A stretch of 13,772 bases of DNA from an uncultured Rhodospirillales bacterium (GTDB taxonomy: Bacteria; Pseudomonadota; Alphaproteobacteria; CACIAM-22H2), in NCBI GenBank assembly GCA_937926175.1, contig CALANV010000041.1:1-13772 (forward strand), given 5' to 3'. The notes below the pieces were generated by a model. The model was not told the DNA's origin. It searched no databases and worked only from the letters and a program-made list of their open reading frames with translations. The position numbers and the translations under genes are program-made. Of the stretch, positions 1-6,908 are shown one piece after another (the first letter of the stretch is position 1; every line of letters begins with the position of its first letter).

Positions 1-126
1 GCGTTTCCGCTGTTCCAGGCGTTTCCGCTGTTCCAGGCGTTTCCGCTGTTCCAGGCGTTTCCGCTGTTCCAGGTGTCTCATCCGTCCCGGCGGTTTCTCC
101 TGTCTCGGCCGTTTCGTTCTGCCTGG
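1..126. repeat. 18-bp tandem repeat array, truncated by window edge
   Basis: Four identical copies of GCGTTTCCGCTGTTCCAG fill 1-72, followed by three diverged copies at 73-90, 91-108 and 109-126. The array probably continues upstream of the window. The period is a multiple of three. In the first two diverged copies, 10 of 14 differences from the consensus fall on unit positions 2, 8, 14, 17 and, in the first copy, also 5 and 11. That is one codon phase, so the array is probably protein-coding. Two registers share these wobble positions. On the plus strand it reads as Val-Ser-Ala-Val-Pro-Gly repeats ending at a TGA at 144-146. On the minus strand it reads as Gly-Thr-Ala-Glu-Thr-Pro repeats, open from about 285 down to the window edge. 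I cannot decide between them. No spacers separate the units, so it is not CRISPR. Confidence 0.9.
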
Positions 127-146
127 ACGAGGTCGACGACAATTGA

Positions 147-477
147 CGATCAGGACAAGGGGAAGTCCCCCGTGCGTCCGGGACAAGTGGGACAGTGAGA
201 CGCCCGGCGGTGCGATATACGCCGGCTGGAAACAATGACGCCCGCACGGGATCCCTAGACCCGGCGGGCGCATTTATCCGGCGCTAAGGATGGCATGGGT
301 CGCGCCGTGCGTCAACCCCGGTCGGCCAACGCCGCGTTGTATCCGGCTGTTTACGGGAACGAGGTCGATTTAAACCCCACCGCTAAAGGAAGCAATCGCC
401 GCACGGTGGAACATGCGGGGCCGCGCGCTTTCGCCGGCATGGTCCTGACGTTGAAAACGAACAAGGTGCACTACGTT
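147..477. other. Gene-poor stretch between the repeat array and the oxidase gene
   Basis: I find no convincing gene in these 331 bases. They contain one good hairpin (240-269, listed separately). A weaker 6-bp inverted repeat, CCACCG at 377-382 with CGGTGG at 404-409, lies about 70 bases beyond the oxidase stop and could help end that leftward transcript. If the repeat array is read on the minus strand, its reading frame would extend into this stretch, with a possible GTG start at 247-245. Nothing else supports that start. Confidence 0.5.
240..269. terminator. Hairpin, candidate bidirectional terminator
   Basis: GCCCGC (240-245) pairs with GCGGGC (264-269), and CGGG (247-250) pairs with CCCG (260-263). 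This gives a 10-bp GC-rich stem with one bulged A and a 9-base loop. On the plus strand it is followed by GCATTTAT, and on the minus strand by GTCATTGTTT. Both tails are only moderately T-rich. The hairpin lies between two possibly convergent transcripts, a plus-strand repeat protein ending at 146 and the leftward oxidase ending at 478. It could serve either one. Confidence 0.4.
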
Positions 478-1827
478 TCATGTGCAGCGGTGACCGAGTG
501 CGTGGCGGATCTGCCAAAGACAGCGCACGACCGGGAACGCCGCACGCGCGACCATCGGGCCGCCCAGCCAATCACGCCGCGGCAGACGGGCCAGCAAACC
601 GAACGCGTCGCCGTCGCCAACGATGGCGTCGGCGATGGCGCGGCCGACGAATGTCGTCAGCGCAACACCGTGACCGTTGAAGCCCTGCGCATACCAGACG
701 CCGTCCGCGGCGAGGCCCACATCCGGCAGCCGGTGGGGCGTGAGATCGACCACACCTTTCCATACGTAGTCGATGCGCGGGGAGCCGAGCTGCGGGAACA
801 CGTGCGCGATGCGCCGCGCGAGCCACGCGGTCGCACTTCGATCCGATGGTGCAATCAGGCGCGCAGCCCCACCGAACAGGAGGCGGTGATCGGCGGTCAG
901 GCGGTAGTAATCGAGCGCCGGTTGCGTGTCGAAGACCGCCACGTCCTTGCGGATGAGCTGCGTCGCCATGACGTCGAGCGGCTCGGTCACGCCGATGAAG
1001 GTCACGACCGGCAGGATCCGTCGCGAAACGTCCGGCGCAAGCGCACCGAGGCTTGCGTTCGCGGCCAGCACCAGATGTCGCGCCTCGACGCGGCCTTGTT
1101 CGGTGTACGCCACATGGTTCGCGCGATCGATGCTGACGACCCGGCTGTTCTCGAAGATCTCCGCCCCAAGCGTCCGCGCCGCGCGCGCGAGGCCGCGCAG
1201 ATAGCGCAGCGGATGAAGATGGGCGGCGCCGTGGTCCAGCAAGCCGCCAAAGTAAAGCGGCGAATCGACAATGGCGCGCGTCTGATCGCGGGTGAGGGGA
1301 ACGGTGTCGCGGTATCCCAGTTCATCGAGCAGTCTGGCGAGCTGCACCAGCGCCGCAGCATCCGCACGCGAACTCGCGGCCGTGAGCGCTCCGCGCTTGA
1401 ACTGGCATTCGATGCCGTACCGTGCGATCAGATCCTCGACGAGGCGTACCGCTGCGACAGACAGCGCCCAGAGGCGTTTTCCATCCGAGGCGCCGACCGT
1501 CGCGATCAGATCCGCGATGTCGGCGGCAAAGCCCGGCAGCACGAAGCCGCCATTGCGGCCCGACGCACCCGCGCCGATCCGGTCAGCTTCGAGCACCGTG
1601 ACATCAAGGCCCCGCGCCGCGAGATGAAGGGCCGCCGACAGGCCGGTATAGCCGGCACCAACGATGCACACGTCGCAGCGCCGTGTTCCGGTCAGTGCGG
1701 GCATCCGCAACAGCGGTTCGGATGTGACCTCGTAATACGTCGATTGGGCATCCGCAGATACCGTCGCGCGCGCGTCGGGTGCCAGCGGCTGCGGCGTCGT
1801 TCGAGTCCAATTACGAAATGCAAACAT
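478..1827 (-). CDS. FAD-dependent amino-acid/amine oxidoreductase (DAO family, PuuB/OrdL-like)
   Basis: This 449-residue protein belongs to the D-amino-acid oxidase (DAO) superfamily, which oxidises the C-N bond of amino acids or amines using bound FAD. After a 50-residue N-terminal extension comes the dinucleotide-binding fold. It has GAGYTG at residues 57-62, the ribose-binding Glu80 at the end of the second strand, and the GAGASGRNGGF segment at 85-95. That last segment is typical of gamma-glutamylputrescine oxidase (PuuB) and relatives. The C-terminal half carries the FAD-capping GFNGHGV motif. The length fits PuuB-like enzymes (about 430). The ATG at 1827 is preceded by GGGGA at a normal distance. 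No polyamine genes adjoin it, so the substrate is unknown; putrescine derivatives, glycine-type or D-amino acids are all possible. It is transcribed divergently from the 2189 gene and may be controlled by the inverted repeat at 1992-2019. Confidence 0.88.
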   Translation of the reverse strand: MFAFRNWTRTTPQPLAPDARATVSADAQSTYYEVTSEPLLRMPALTGTRRCDVCIVGAGYTGLSAALHLAARGLDVTVLEADRIGAGASGRNGGFVLPGFAADIADLIATVGASDGKRLWALSVAAVRLVEDLIARYGIECQFKRGALTAASSRADAAALVQLARLLDELGYRDTVPLTRDQTRAIVDSPLYFGGLLDHGAAHLHPLRYLRGLARAARTLGAEIFENSRVVSIDRANHVAYTEQGRVEARHLVLAANASLGALAPDVSRRILPVVTFIGVTEPLDVMATQLIRKDVAVFDTQPALDYYRLTADHRLLFGGAARLIAPSDRSATAWLARRIAHVFPQLGSPRIDYVWKGVVDLTPHRLPDVGLAADGVWYAQGFNGHGVALTTFVGRAIADAIVGDGDAFGLLARLPRRDWLGGPMVARAAFPVVRCLWQIRHALGHRCT

Positions 1828-1991
1828 GAAAGGTCCCCAATCCAGGCATGCTGCGGCACGGGACCGGCCGCAGCGTCATTCAGCGCCGGCGCAGCGGTGG
1901 ATCGGGGGCTAGAGAGGCGGGGCGGGATACACAATCCTCGCGGCGCGCTCCGCAGCCGGGTCGGGGATGCGCTGGAAAATCATCTGCCTTG

Positions 1992-2019
1992 GCATGTACT
2001 GCCGCGGCGACATACATGC
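1992..2019. promoter_or_regulatory. Inverted repeat, candidate operator for the oxidase gene
   Basis: GCATGTA (1992-1998) is exactly repeated in inverse as TACATGC (2013-2019). The arms are 7 bp with centres 21 bp apart, about two helical turns. A GCCGCGGC palindrome lies between them at 2001-2008, one base off the symmetry centre. The element covers the expected start of the leftward transcript from the promoter at 2024-2052, a usual place for a repressor to bind. No regulator gene is present in the window, so the binding protein is unknown. Confidence 0.35.
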
Positions 2020-2023
2020 AGAA

Positions 2024-2052
2024 GATATGACACCAGGCAGGCACACGATCAA
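2024..2052 (-). promoter_or_regulatory. Candidate sigma-70 promoter for the FAD oxidase gene
   Basis: Read on the minus strand, TTGATC (2052-2047) is followed after exactly 17 bases by CATATC (2029-2024), which is an acceptable -35/-10 pair. Transcription would start near 2017, giving a leader of about 190 bases before the ATG at 1827. The -10 box matches the consensus in only half its positions, so this is a moderate candidate. Confidence 0.35.
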
Positions 2053-2178
2053 TCCGGAGCTATGTCGTTGATTCCAGAAAAGACAAGGTTACCGCCCCGG
2101 CGTACCGCAAGCGAGCGGATGACCGGATCCCGCCTTCATATTAGAGTTGATTAATGTAACGGGGAAACGATCAAGCCC

Positions 2179-2185
2179 GGAGAGG
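2179..2185 (+). promoter_or_regulatory. Ribosome-binding site deciding the start of the MBL-fold gene
   Basis: GGAGAGG lies just before the ATG at 2189, with its GGAG core six bases away. The frame is also open to an ATG at 2147, but that one has no comparable site and would add 14 residues. The 2189 start is therefore preferred. Confidence 0.6.
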
Positions 2186-2188
2186 CTC

Positions 2189-3100
2189 ATGGAGCGACCG
2201 ACCCGAAGCGAGACCGCGCCGAGTTCGGCCGCCAATCCCGAGATAACCGGGTTCTTCGACCAAGCGACGTCGACGATCTCGTATCTGGTCGTCGATCCGG
2301 CGACCGGCAAGGCCGCCATCATCGACCCGGTGCTGGATCTCGATCCCAGGTCGGGCCGCATCTTCACGGCGTCGGCCGACCGGCTGGTTGCCGCAGCGAA
2401 ATCCTTCACGGTCGAATGGATTCTAGAGACCCACGCGCACGCGGACCATCTGTCGGCCGCCGGCTACCTCAAGGATCGAATCGGCGGTACCGTCGCGATC
2501 GGCGCGAACATCTGCGACGTTCAGCGCACGTGGGCCGAGATCTACAATCTCGGCCCCGACTTCGCGACCGACGGATCGCAGTTCGACCGTCTTCTGCATG
2601 AAGGCGAGCGATTTGCGATCGGTACGCTCGACGTCACGGTATGGAACACGCCCGGCCACACGCCGGCCTGTGTGTCGTATATCGTCGAGGGTGCCGCCGG
2701 CATCAAACACGTGTTCGTCGGCGATACGCTGTTCATGCCGGACTACGGTACGGCGCGCACCGATTTTCCTGGCGGCGATGCGCGCACGCTCTATCGCTCG
2801 ATCCGCCGGCTGCTGTCGCTGCCGTCGGAGACCAGACTCTATATGTGTCACGACTACCCGCCGGACGGCCGGGGGCCGCAATGGGTGACCACGGTCGCCG
2901 AACAGCGGTTACAGAACATCCATATCAAGGACGGCGTCGGCGAAGACGAGTTCGTCGCCTTCCGCGAGGCGCGCGACAAGACGCTCACGGCACCAACGCT
3001 CATCCTGCCCGCGATTCAGGTCAATATCCGTGCCGGCCGTCTGCCGCCGCCGGAGAGCAACGGCACGGTCTATCTGAAGATGCCGCTGAACCGGGTATAG
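2189..3100 (+). CDS. MBL-fold metallo-hydrolase, Blh/ETHE1 persulfide dioxygenase-like
   Basis: This 303-residue protein has the metallo-beta-lactamase fold of the Blh/ETHE1 branch. Enzymes of this branch are iron-dependent sulfur dioxygenases that oxidise glutathione persulfide to sulfite in hydrogen sulfide detoxification. The HxHxDH metal motif is THAHADH at 81-87. Further ligands are His157 in NTPGHT, Asp179 in GDTLF and His221 in MCHDY. ARTDFPGGDA at 189-198 matches the glutathione-side segment RTDFQ of ETHE1. The C-terminal tail, with PAIQVNIRAGRLPPPE, is typical of Blh proteins rather than of glyoxalase II. No rhodanese, sulfide:quinone reductase or BigR/SqrR-type repressor gene is adjacent. 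The persulfide role is inferred from family membership. A generic glyoxalase II-like hydrolase is the alternative. Confidence 0.85.
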   Translation: MERPTRSETAPSSAANPEITGFFDQATSTISYLVVDPATGKAAIIDPVLDLDPRSGRIFTASADRLVAAAKSFTVEWILETHAHADHLSAAGYLKDRIGGTVAIGANICDVQRTWAEIYNLGPDFATDGSQFDRLLHEGERFAIGTLDVTVWNTPGHTPACVSYIVEGAAGIKHVFVGDTLFMPDYGTARTDFPGGDARTLYRSIRRLLSLPSETRLYMCHDYPPDGRGPQWVTTVAEQRLQNIHIKDGVGEDEFVAFREARDKTLTAPTLILPAIQVNIRAGRLPPPESNGTVYLKMPLNRV

Positions 3101-3166
3101 CCCCGCGCCCGGATTTCGCGGCGTGCCGCTACTTGAATCGGCCGGTTTCGTCCCCATCTCGTCATG

Positions 3167-3184
3167 TCCCCCGGCGACGGGGGA
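3167..3184. repeat. Short perfect hairpin after the MBL-fold gene
   Basis: TCCCCC (3167-3172) and GGGGGA (3179-3184) form a 6-bp stem around GGCGAC, 67 bases beyond the stop at 3100. It resembles the small intergenic palindromes seen in many copies in alphaproteobacterial genomes, but only one copy is visible here. There is no T-run, so it is a poor intrinsic terminator. Confidence 0.35.
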
Positions 3185-3271
3185 GACGCGGCTTGGCAAT
3201 GGCGCGGCTTGGTAGGGCCGGCCCGCGGCGAGGAGCCGCATCGCCGGTTGCTTCCGACGCCCGCTGCGTCT

Positions 3272-3301
3272 CGGGCGGGGATGGCCAAGCGTCCCCGCCC
3301 G
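3272..3301. terminator. Perfect 10-bp inverted repeat upstream of the DUF924 gene
   Basis: CGGGCGGGGA (3272-3281) is fully complementary to TCCCCGCCCG (3292-3301), with a 10-base loop. The plus-strand tail is CTTATCTTG, a weak T-rich run. It may terminate the transcript from the MBL-fold gene, or structure the leader of the downstream gene, whose ATG lies 41 bases further on. Confidence 0.4.
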
Positions 3302-3342
3302 CTTATCTTGAGCCGGGCGGCGATGCCCGCCACAATCGCCAC

Positions 3343-4116
3343 ATGATTGATGAGCGAAAGCCGACGCTGACCGATCGAGCGCGCGCCGAGAAGGGCGACC
3401 GCGAGCGCCGTCTAGCGGCGGCACTCCGGGAAAACCTGCGGCGACGCAAGCTGCAGGCCCGCCTGCGCGCCGAACTGGCGGAAGGGGGCGATGCCACGCC
3501 GACGGCTCGGGCCGACAACGGCGGCATGGCGCGCCTGCGGGCGGTGCTCGACTTCTGGTTTCTGTCACCGGGCGATCCGGAATACGGCCGGATGCGCAAG
3601 GTGTGGTTCGCCAAGGATGCCGCCTTCGATGCGGAAATCCGCGCACGGTTCCTGGCGGATTACGAGGCGGCCGCACGAGGCGCCTACGATGTTCATGCCG
3701 GCACCGCCACCGGCGCGCTGGCACTGGTCATCCTGCTCGACCAGTTTCCGCGCAATCTGTTCCGCGACGATCCGCGCGCGTTTGCGACCGATGCCAAAGC
3801 CCGTGAGATCGCGAACACGGCCATCGCACGGGCTCTCGACCGGCAGCTTCGGCCGGTCGAGCGCATGTTTCTTTACCTGCCATTCGAGCACAGCGAGGAT
3901 CTCGCCGACCAGGAACGCGCCGTGGCATTGATGGAGAGCCTGCCGGCGACGCCGGAATTTCCCGAAACGGTGCGGGCCGAGGTCGTCGACTATGCGCGCC
4001 GGCATCGCGACATCGTGGCCCGCTTCGGCCGGTTTCCCCACCGCAACGCGGCGCTGGGCCGGGTCTCGACGCCCGAGGAGACGGCTTTCCTGACCCAGCC
4101 GGGATCGGGTTTCTGA
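3343..4116 (+). CDS. DUF924 family protein with basic N-terminal extension
   Basis: This 257-residue protein carries a DUF924 domain, an all-helical TPR-like family of unknown function, from about residue 62 to the end. Family signatures are LLDQFPRNLFRDDPRAF at 131-147, YLPFEHSEDL at 178-187 and RFGRFPHRNAALGR at 227-240. The first 50 residues are a highly charged predicted helix, including RENLRRRKLQARLRA at 29-43. They are not part of the usual domain and resemble small stand-alone basic proteins of alphaproteobacteria. No stop separates the two parts. An internal ATG at 3526 could start a plain DUF924 protein but has no clear ribosome-binding site. The ATG at 3343 also lacks a clear one. 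The frame is open further upstream through non-coding-looking DNA, which I treat as accidental. Confidence 0.85.
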   Translation: MIDERKPTLTDRARAEKGDRERRLAAALRENLRRRKLQARLRAELAEGGDATPTARADNGGMARLRAVLDFWFLSPGDPEYGRMRKVWFAKDAAFDAEIRARFLADYEAAARGAYDVHAGTATGALALVILLDQFPRNLFRDDPRAFATDAKAREIANTAIARALDRQLRPVERMFLYLPFEHSEDLADQERAVALMESLPATPEFPETVRAEVVDYARRHRDIVARFGRFPHRNAALGRVSTPEETAFLTQPGSGF

Positions 4117-4195
4117 CCGCACCGGTGGCGGCCGGGACCTGACCGATCCGCGGGAATCCGGTCCGAATCGAGATCCCTGTGCTTGTGGCGCGACA

Positions 4196-4218
4196 GGCGC
4201 TTCGCTACAAGAAGCGCC
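4196..4218 (+). terminator. 8-bp hairpin between the DUF924 gene and dcd
   Basis: GGCGCTTC (4196-4203) pairs perfectly with GAAGCGCC (4211-4218) around a 7-base loop, GCTACAA. The tail CGGTCTTCCCC is only mildly pyrimidine-rich. It lies 80 bases after the DUF924 stop and 33 bases before the dcd start. It could be a weak terminator of the former or a structured leader of the latter. Confidence 0.35.
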
Positions 4219-4250
4219 CGGTCTTCCCCAAGCTGCCGGAGTCGCCATTC

Positions 4251-4805
4251 ATGCCGATAATGTCCGACAAGTGGATCCGCAAGATGGCCCTCGAACACGG
4301 CATGATCGAGCCGTTCGTCGAGAGCCAGCGGCGCGATGGCGTGATCTCGTACGGCCTGAGTTCCTATGGCTACGACGCCCGCGTGTCGGACGAGTTCAAG
4401 ATCTTCACCAACGTCGACTCGGCGACGGTCGACCCCAAGGCGTTCTCGGAAAAGAGCTTCGTCGACCGCAAGGGGCCGGTCTGCATCATTCCGCCCAACA
4501 GCTTCGCGCTCGCGCGCACGGTCGAGTACTTCCGCATTCCGCGCGACGTGCTGGTGATCTGCCTTGGCAAGTCGACCTATGCGCGTTGTGGCATCATCGT
4601 CAACGTGACGCCGCTGGAGCCGGAATGGGAGGGACACGTCACGCTCGAGTTCTCCAACACCACGCCGCTGCCCGCCAAGATCTATGCGAACGAGGGCGCG
4701 TGCCAGTTCCTCTTCCTGCGGGGCGAGGATGTCTGCGAGGTCTCGTACAAGGACCGCAACGGCAAGTATCAGGGCCAGCGCGGCGTCACCCTGCCGCGGC
4801 TCTAG
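4251..4805 (+). CDS. dcd: dCTP deaminase
   Basis: Deaminates dCTP to dUTP in the cytosol, feeding dTTP synthesis. The family is a trimer related to dUTPase. The 184-residue length and the start MPIMSDKWIRKMA are those of alphaproteobacterial Dcd. The nucleotide-binding and catalytic segment GKSTYAR lies at 106-112, corresponding to E. coli Ser111-Arg115. The general base is Glu133 in TLEFSN. RDGVISYGLSSYGYDAR at 28-44 and the C-terminal GKYQGQRG, which closes over the substrate, are intact. The frame extends 24 codons upstream to an ATG at 4179. The start at 4251 is preferred because it has GGAG (4238-4241) nine bases ahead and matches family length. It lies upstream of murA, from which it is separated by 229 bases. 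Confidence 0.96.
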   Translation: MPIMSDKWIRKMALEHGMIEPFVESQRRDGVISYGLSSYGYDARVSDEFKIFTNVDSATVDPKAFSEKSFVDRKGPVCIIPPNSFALARTVEYFRIPRDVLVICLGKSTYARCGIIVNVTPLEPEWEGHVTLEFSNTTPLPAKIYANEGACQFLFLRGEDVCEVSYKDRNGKYQGQRGVTLPRL

Positions 4806-5034
4806 TCCCTCAACAGGCCAGCGACCAACGGCCAAGGTCGCCGGCGCTCCGCCCGTGGTCGAAATTCATCATACCCGACCGGGCCGGTCAGCTACTTCCA
4901 GAGGTTTCGGGTGCCCGTGCCCGTCCATTCCGATAAGGGGCGGACAGGGGCTTGGAATCCCTGGACTCACTCCCCAGTTTCTCAGTATCTGAGCCCCGGC
5001 CGGCCGAATGTGGCCAACGAGTTAGGCAAACAGA

Positions 5035-6330
5035 ATGGACAAGATCCGCATTCGGGGCGGGGTTCCGTTGCACGGGACAATTGCGGTGAGCGGAGCGAAG
5101 AATGCTGCCCTGCCGCTGATGGCGGCGAGCCTGCTGACCGATGAGACGCTGCAGCTGTCCAATCTGCCGCATCTCGCGGACATCACGACGCTCGCCAATC
5201 TGCTGTCGCAGCTGGGCGTGTCGCTCAGCATGGACGGGCATGCGCCGAACGGCGGGCACGCGGGGCGCGTCATGTCCCTGACGGCGCGCCGGATCGTCAG
5301 CACCACCGCACCCTATGATCTGGTCCGCAAGATGCGTGCCTCGATTCTGGTGCTGGGGCCGCTGGTCGCACGCGAGGGCCATGCCCGCGTGTCGCTGCCC
5401 GGCGGTTGCGCCATCGGTACGCGCCCGGTCGACCTCCACCTCAAAGGGTTGCAGCAGCTCGGCGCCACGATCGAGCTGCGCGAGGGCTACATCGAGGCGG
5501 AGGCAAAGAACGGCCTGACCGGGGCGGAGATCGTCTTCCCGTTCGTCTCGGTCGGGGCCACGGAAAACCTGCTGATGGCCGCCTGCCTCGCCAAGGGCGA
5601 GACGATCCTGAAGAACGCGGCGCGCGAACCCGAGGTCACGGACCTTGCGCAGTGCCTCCAGGCAATGGGCGCGGATATCGAAGGGATCGGCACCGATACG
5701 CTGCGCATTCGCGGCGTCGACCGCCTTCACGGCGCCAAGCACGAGATCGTGCCCGACAGGATCGAGACCGGCACCTACGCCATGGCGGCGGCGATCACCG
5801 GTGGCGACATCTTCCTAAAAGGTGCGCGGCCCGACCTGATCGATGGGCCGATCGAGGTCCTGCGCAGTGCCGGCGTGACCATCACCGCGGTCGACGGCGG
5901 TCTGCGCGTGCAGCGGACCAACGGACCGCTGATCGGCGTCGACGTCATGACCGAACCCTATCCTGGATTTCCGACCGACCTGCAGGCACAGATGATGGCG
6001 TTGATGACGACCGCGCAGGGCGCGTCGATGATCACCGAAACCATCTTCGAAAACCGTTTCATGCATGTGCCAGAGCTGCGTCGCATGGGGGCCAACATCA
6101 ATCTGCATGGCGGGTCCGCCATGGTGCGCGGCGTGCCGAAGCTGACCGGCGCGCCGGTCATGGCCACCGACCTGCGCGCCTCGGTAAGCCTCGTGCTGGC
6201 GGGGCTTGCGGCCGAGGGCGAGACCATCGTCAACCGTGTGTACCACTTGGATCGCGGCTACGAGCGGCTGGAGGAAAAGCTCGCCGCTTGTGGCGCGAAT
6301 ATCGAGCGAGTGAGGGAGGCTACGCCGTGA
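5035..6330 (+). CDS. murA: UDP-N-acetylglucosamine 1-carboxyvinyltransferase
   Basis: Transfers enolpyruvate from phosphoenolpyruvate to UDP-N-acetylglucosamine, the first committed step of peptidoglycan synthesis in the cytosol and the target of fosfomycin. The 431-residue protein shows the EPSP-synthase fold throughout. Lys22-Asn23 lie in SGAKNAALP. The catalytic loop is LPGGCAIGTRPVDLH at 121-135, with Cys125 as the nucleophile, so the fosfomycin-sensitive form is retained. Asp315 in FPTDLQAQ corresponds to E. coli Asp305. The C-terminal HLDRGYERLEEKL is typical. An AGG (5024-5026) stands eight bases before the ATG. The 229-base upstream spacer holds a weak promoter candidate (TGGACT at 4962-4967, GTATCT at 4985-4990). 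The stop overlaps the GTG of the next gene, implying translational coupling. Confidence 0.97.
   Translation: MDKIRIRGGVPLHGTIAVSGAKNAALPLMAASLLTDETLQLSNLPHLADITTLANLLSQLGVSLSMDGHAPNGGHAGRVMSLTARRIVSTTAPYDLVRKMRASILVLGPLVAREGHARVSLPGGCAIGTRPVDLHLKGLQQLGATIELREGYIEAEAKNGLTGAEIVFPFVSVGATENLLMAACLAKGETILKNAAREPEVTDLAQCLQAMGADIEGIGTDTLRIRGVDRLHGAKHEIVPDRIETGTYAMAAAITGGDIFLKGARPDLIDGPIEVLRSAGVTITAVDGGLRVQRTNGPLIGVDVMTEPYPGFPTDLQAQMMALMTTAQGASMITETIFENRFMHVPELRRMGANINLHGGSAMVRGVPKLTGAPVMATDLRASVSLVLAGLAAEGETIVNRVYHLDRGYERLEEKLAACGANIERVREATP
6312..6319 (+). promoter_or_regulatory. Strong ribosome-binding site inside the 3' end of murA
   Basis: GAGGGAGG lies seven bases before the GTG at 6327, whose last two bases are the first two of the murA TGA stop. 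There is no ATG nearby in this frame, so this site fixes GTG as the start of the DUF2948 gene. Confidence 0.65.
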
Positions 6331-6827
6331 ACCGAGCCCTTCGTCTCCGAGCCGAGGACAGCGAGGATCTGAAGATCGTCGCCGCCGTCCTGCAGGACGC
6401 TCTGGTCCCGATGAGCGAGATGGAGTTCCTCAATGGCGAGGGCTGCTTCGCCATGATCGCCAACCGCTTCAAGTGGGAAAACTGCGAAGAAACCTGGGAC
6501 TCGCCCGTGACGGCGGTCACGGACGGTGCAGCGGAAGAGACGGCCGGCGACGTCGCCTTCGAGTGCCACAGCTACGAGCGCGTGAATTGCGGCGTCCGCT
6601 TCAATGGCGTCTCCCAGGTCCGGTGCAAGGGCATGGACCGGCGGGACCGCGGTCGCGTCCTCGAGCTGCTCACCATCACGGCCGAACCCGACGCGGTCAT
6701 CCTGATGTTCGCCGGCGGCGCGGCCATCCGTCTCGAAGGCTCCTCGATCACCTGCCATATCGAAGATCTGGGCGAGCCCTGGCCGACCCGGTGGCGCCCC
6801 TACCATCCCGATGCCAATACCGTGTAA
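6327..6827 (+). CDS. DUF2948 family protein
   Basis: This 166-residue protein belongs to DUF2948, a family of unknown function that I know mainly from alphaproteobacteria, commonly right after murA. The N-terminal pattern, AEDSEDLKIVAAVLQDALV followed by the ANRFKWE segment, is the family hallmark. There is no signal peptide or membrane segment, so it should be cytosolic. It starts at GTG overlapping the murA stop by GTGA, with a strong ribosome-binding site, so its output is tied to MurA. No catalytic motif is apparent, and I assign no function beyond the family name. Confidence 0.88.
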   Translation: MNRALRLRAEDSEDLKIVAAVLQDALVPMSEMEFLNGEGCFAMIANRFKWENCEETWDSPVTAVTDGAAEETAGDVAFECHSYERVNCGVRFNGVSQVRCKGMDRRDRGRVLELLTITAEPDAVILMFAGGAAIRLEGSSITCHIEDLGEPWPTRWRPYHPDANTV

Positions 6828-6831
6828 GCCG

Positions 6832-6859
6832 CTGACGGATAAGCTAAAAAGTCCTATTT
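6832..6859 (+). promoter_or_regulatory. Candidate sigma-70 promoter for hisGD
   Basis: CTGACG (6832-6837) is followed after 16 bases by CTATTT (6854-6859) in a locally AT-rich patch. It begins five bases after the DUF2948 stop and 116 bases before hisG. It would place the terminator-like hairpin at 6909-6926 inside the leader of the hisG transcript. Confidence 0.35.
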
Positions 6860-6908
6860 TCGTCGTCGTCGGGTTTCGCGTAATCTCGCCCGCAACATTC
6901 AACCAAGC

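Larger units (their letters stand above)
1828..2188. other. Divergent intergenic region between oxidase and MBL-fold gene
   Basis: These 361 bases separate two divergent genes and show no convincing coding region. They contain a leftward promoter candidate (2024-2052) and an inverted repeat (1992-2019), both listed separately. An AT-rich patch at 2134-2158, unusual in this GC-rich DNA, lies just upstream of the ribosome-binding site of the rightward gene and is the likely site of its promoter or operator. I could not place good -35/-10 boxes there. Confidence 0.5.

Noticed and set aside
1..126. CRISPR array
   Set aside because: The 18-bp units abut directly with no spacers and the variation is codon-phased.
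295..2154. Long plus-strand open frame (619 codons) opposite the FAD oxidase
   Set aside because: It is antisense to a clear DAO-family gene, is Arg-rich with no recognisable domain, and is typical of the shadow of a GC-rich gene.
2134..2158. BigR/SqrR-type operator before the persulfide dioxygenase-like gene
   Set aside because: The patch is AT-rich, but its ATTA...TAAT symmetry is too imperfect and I do not see the expected ATTC-N-GAAT arms.
2641..3342. Upstream extension of the DUF924 reading frame
   Set aside because: It would run through the MBL-fold gene in another frame and then through a hairpin-rich spacer. The composition is shadow-like, and a start at 3343 fits better.
4962..4993. 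murA promoter (TGGACT-17-GTATCT) and the CTCAG/CTGAG mini-palindrome at 4981-4993
   Set aside because: The boxes match consensus poorly and the palindrome is only 5 bp. It is mentioned under murA but not listed as a feature.
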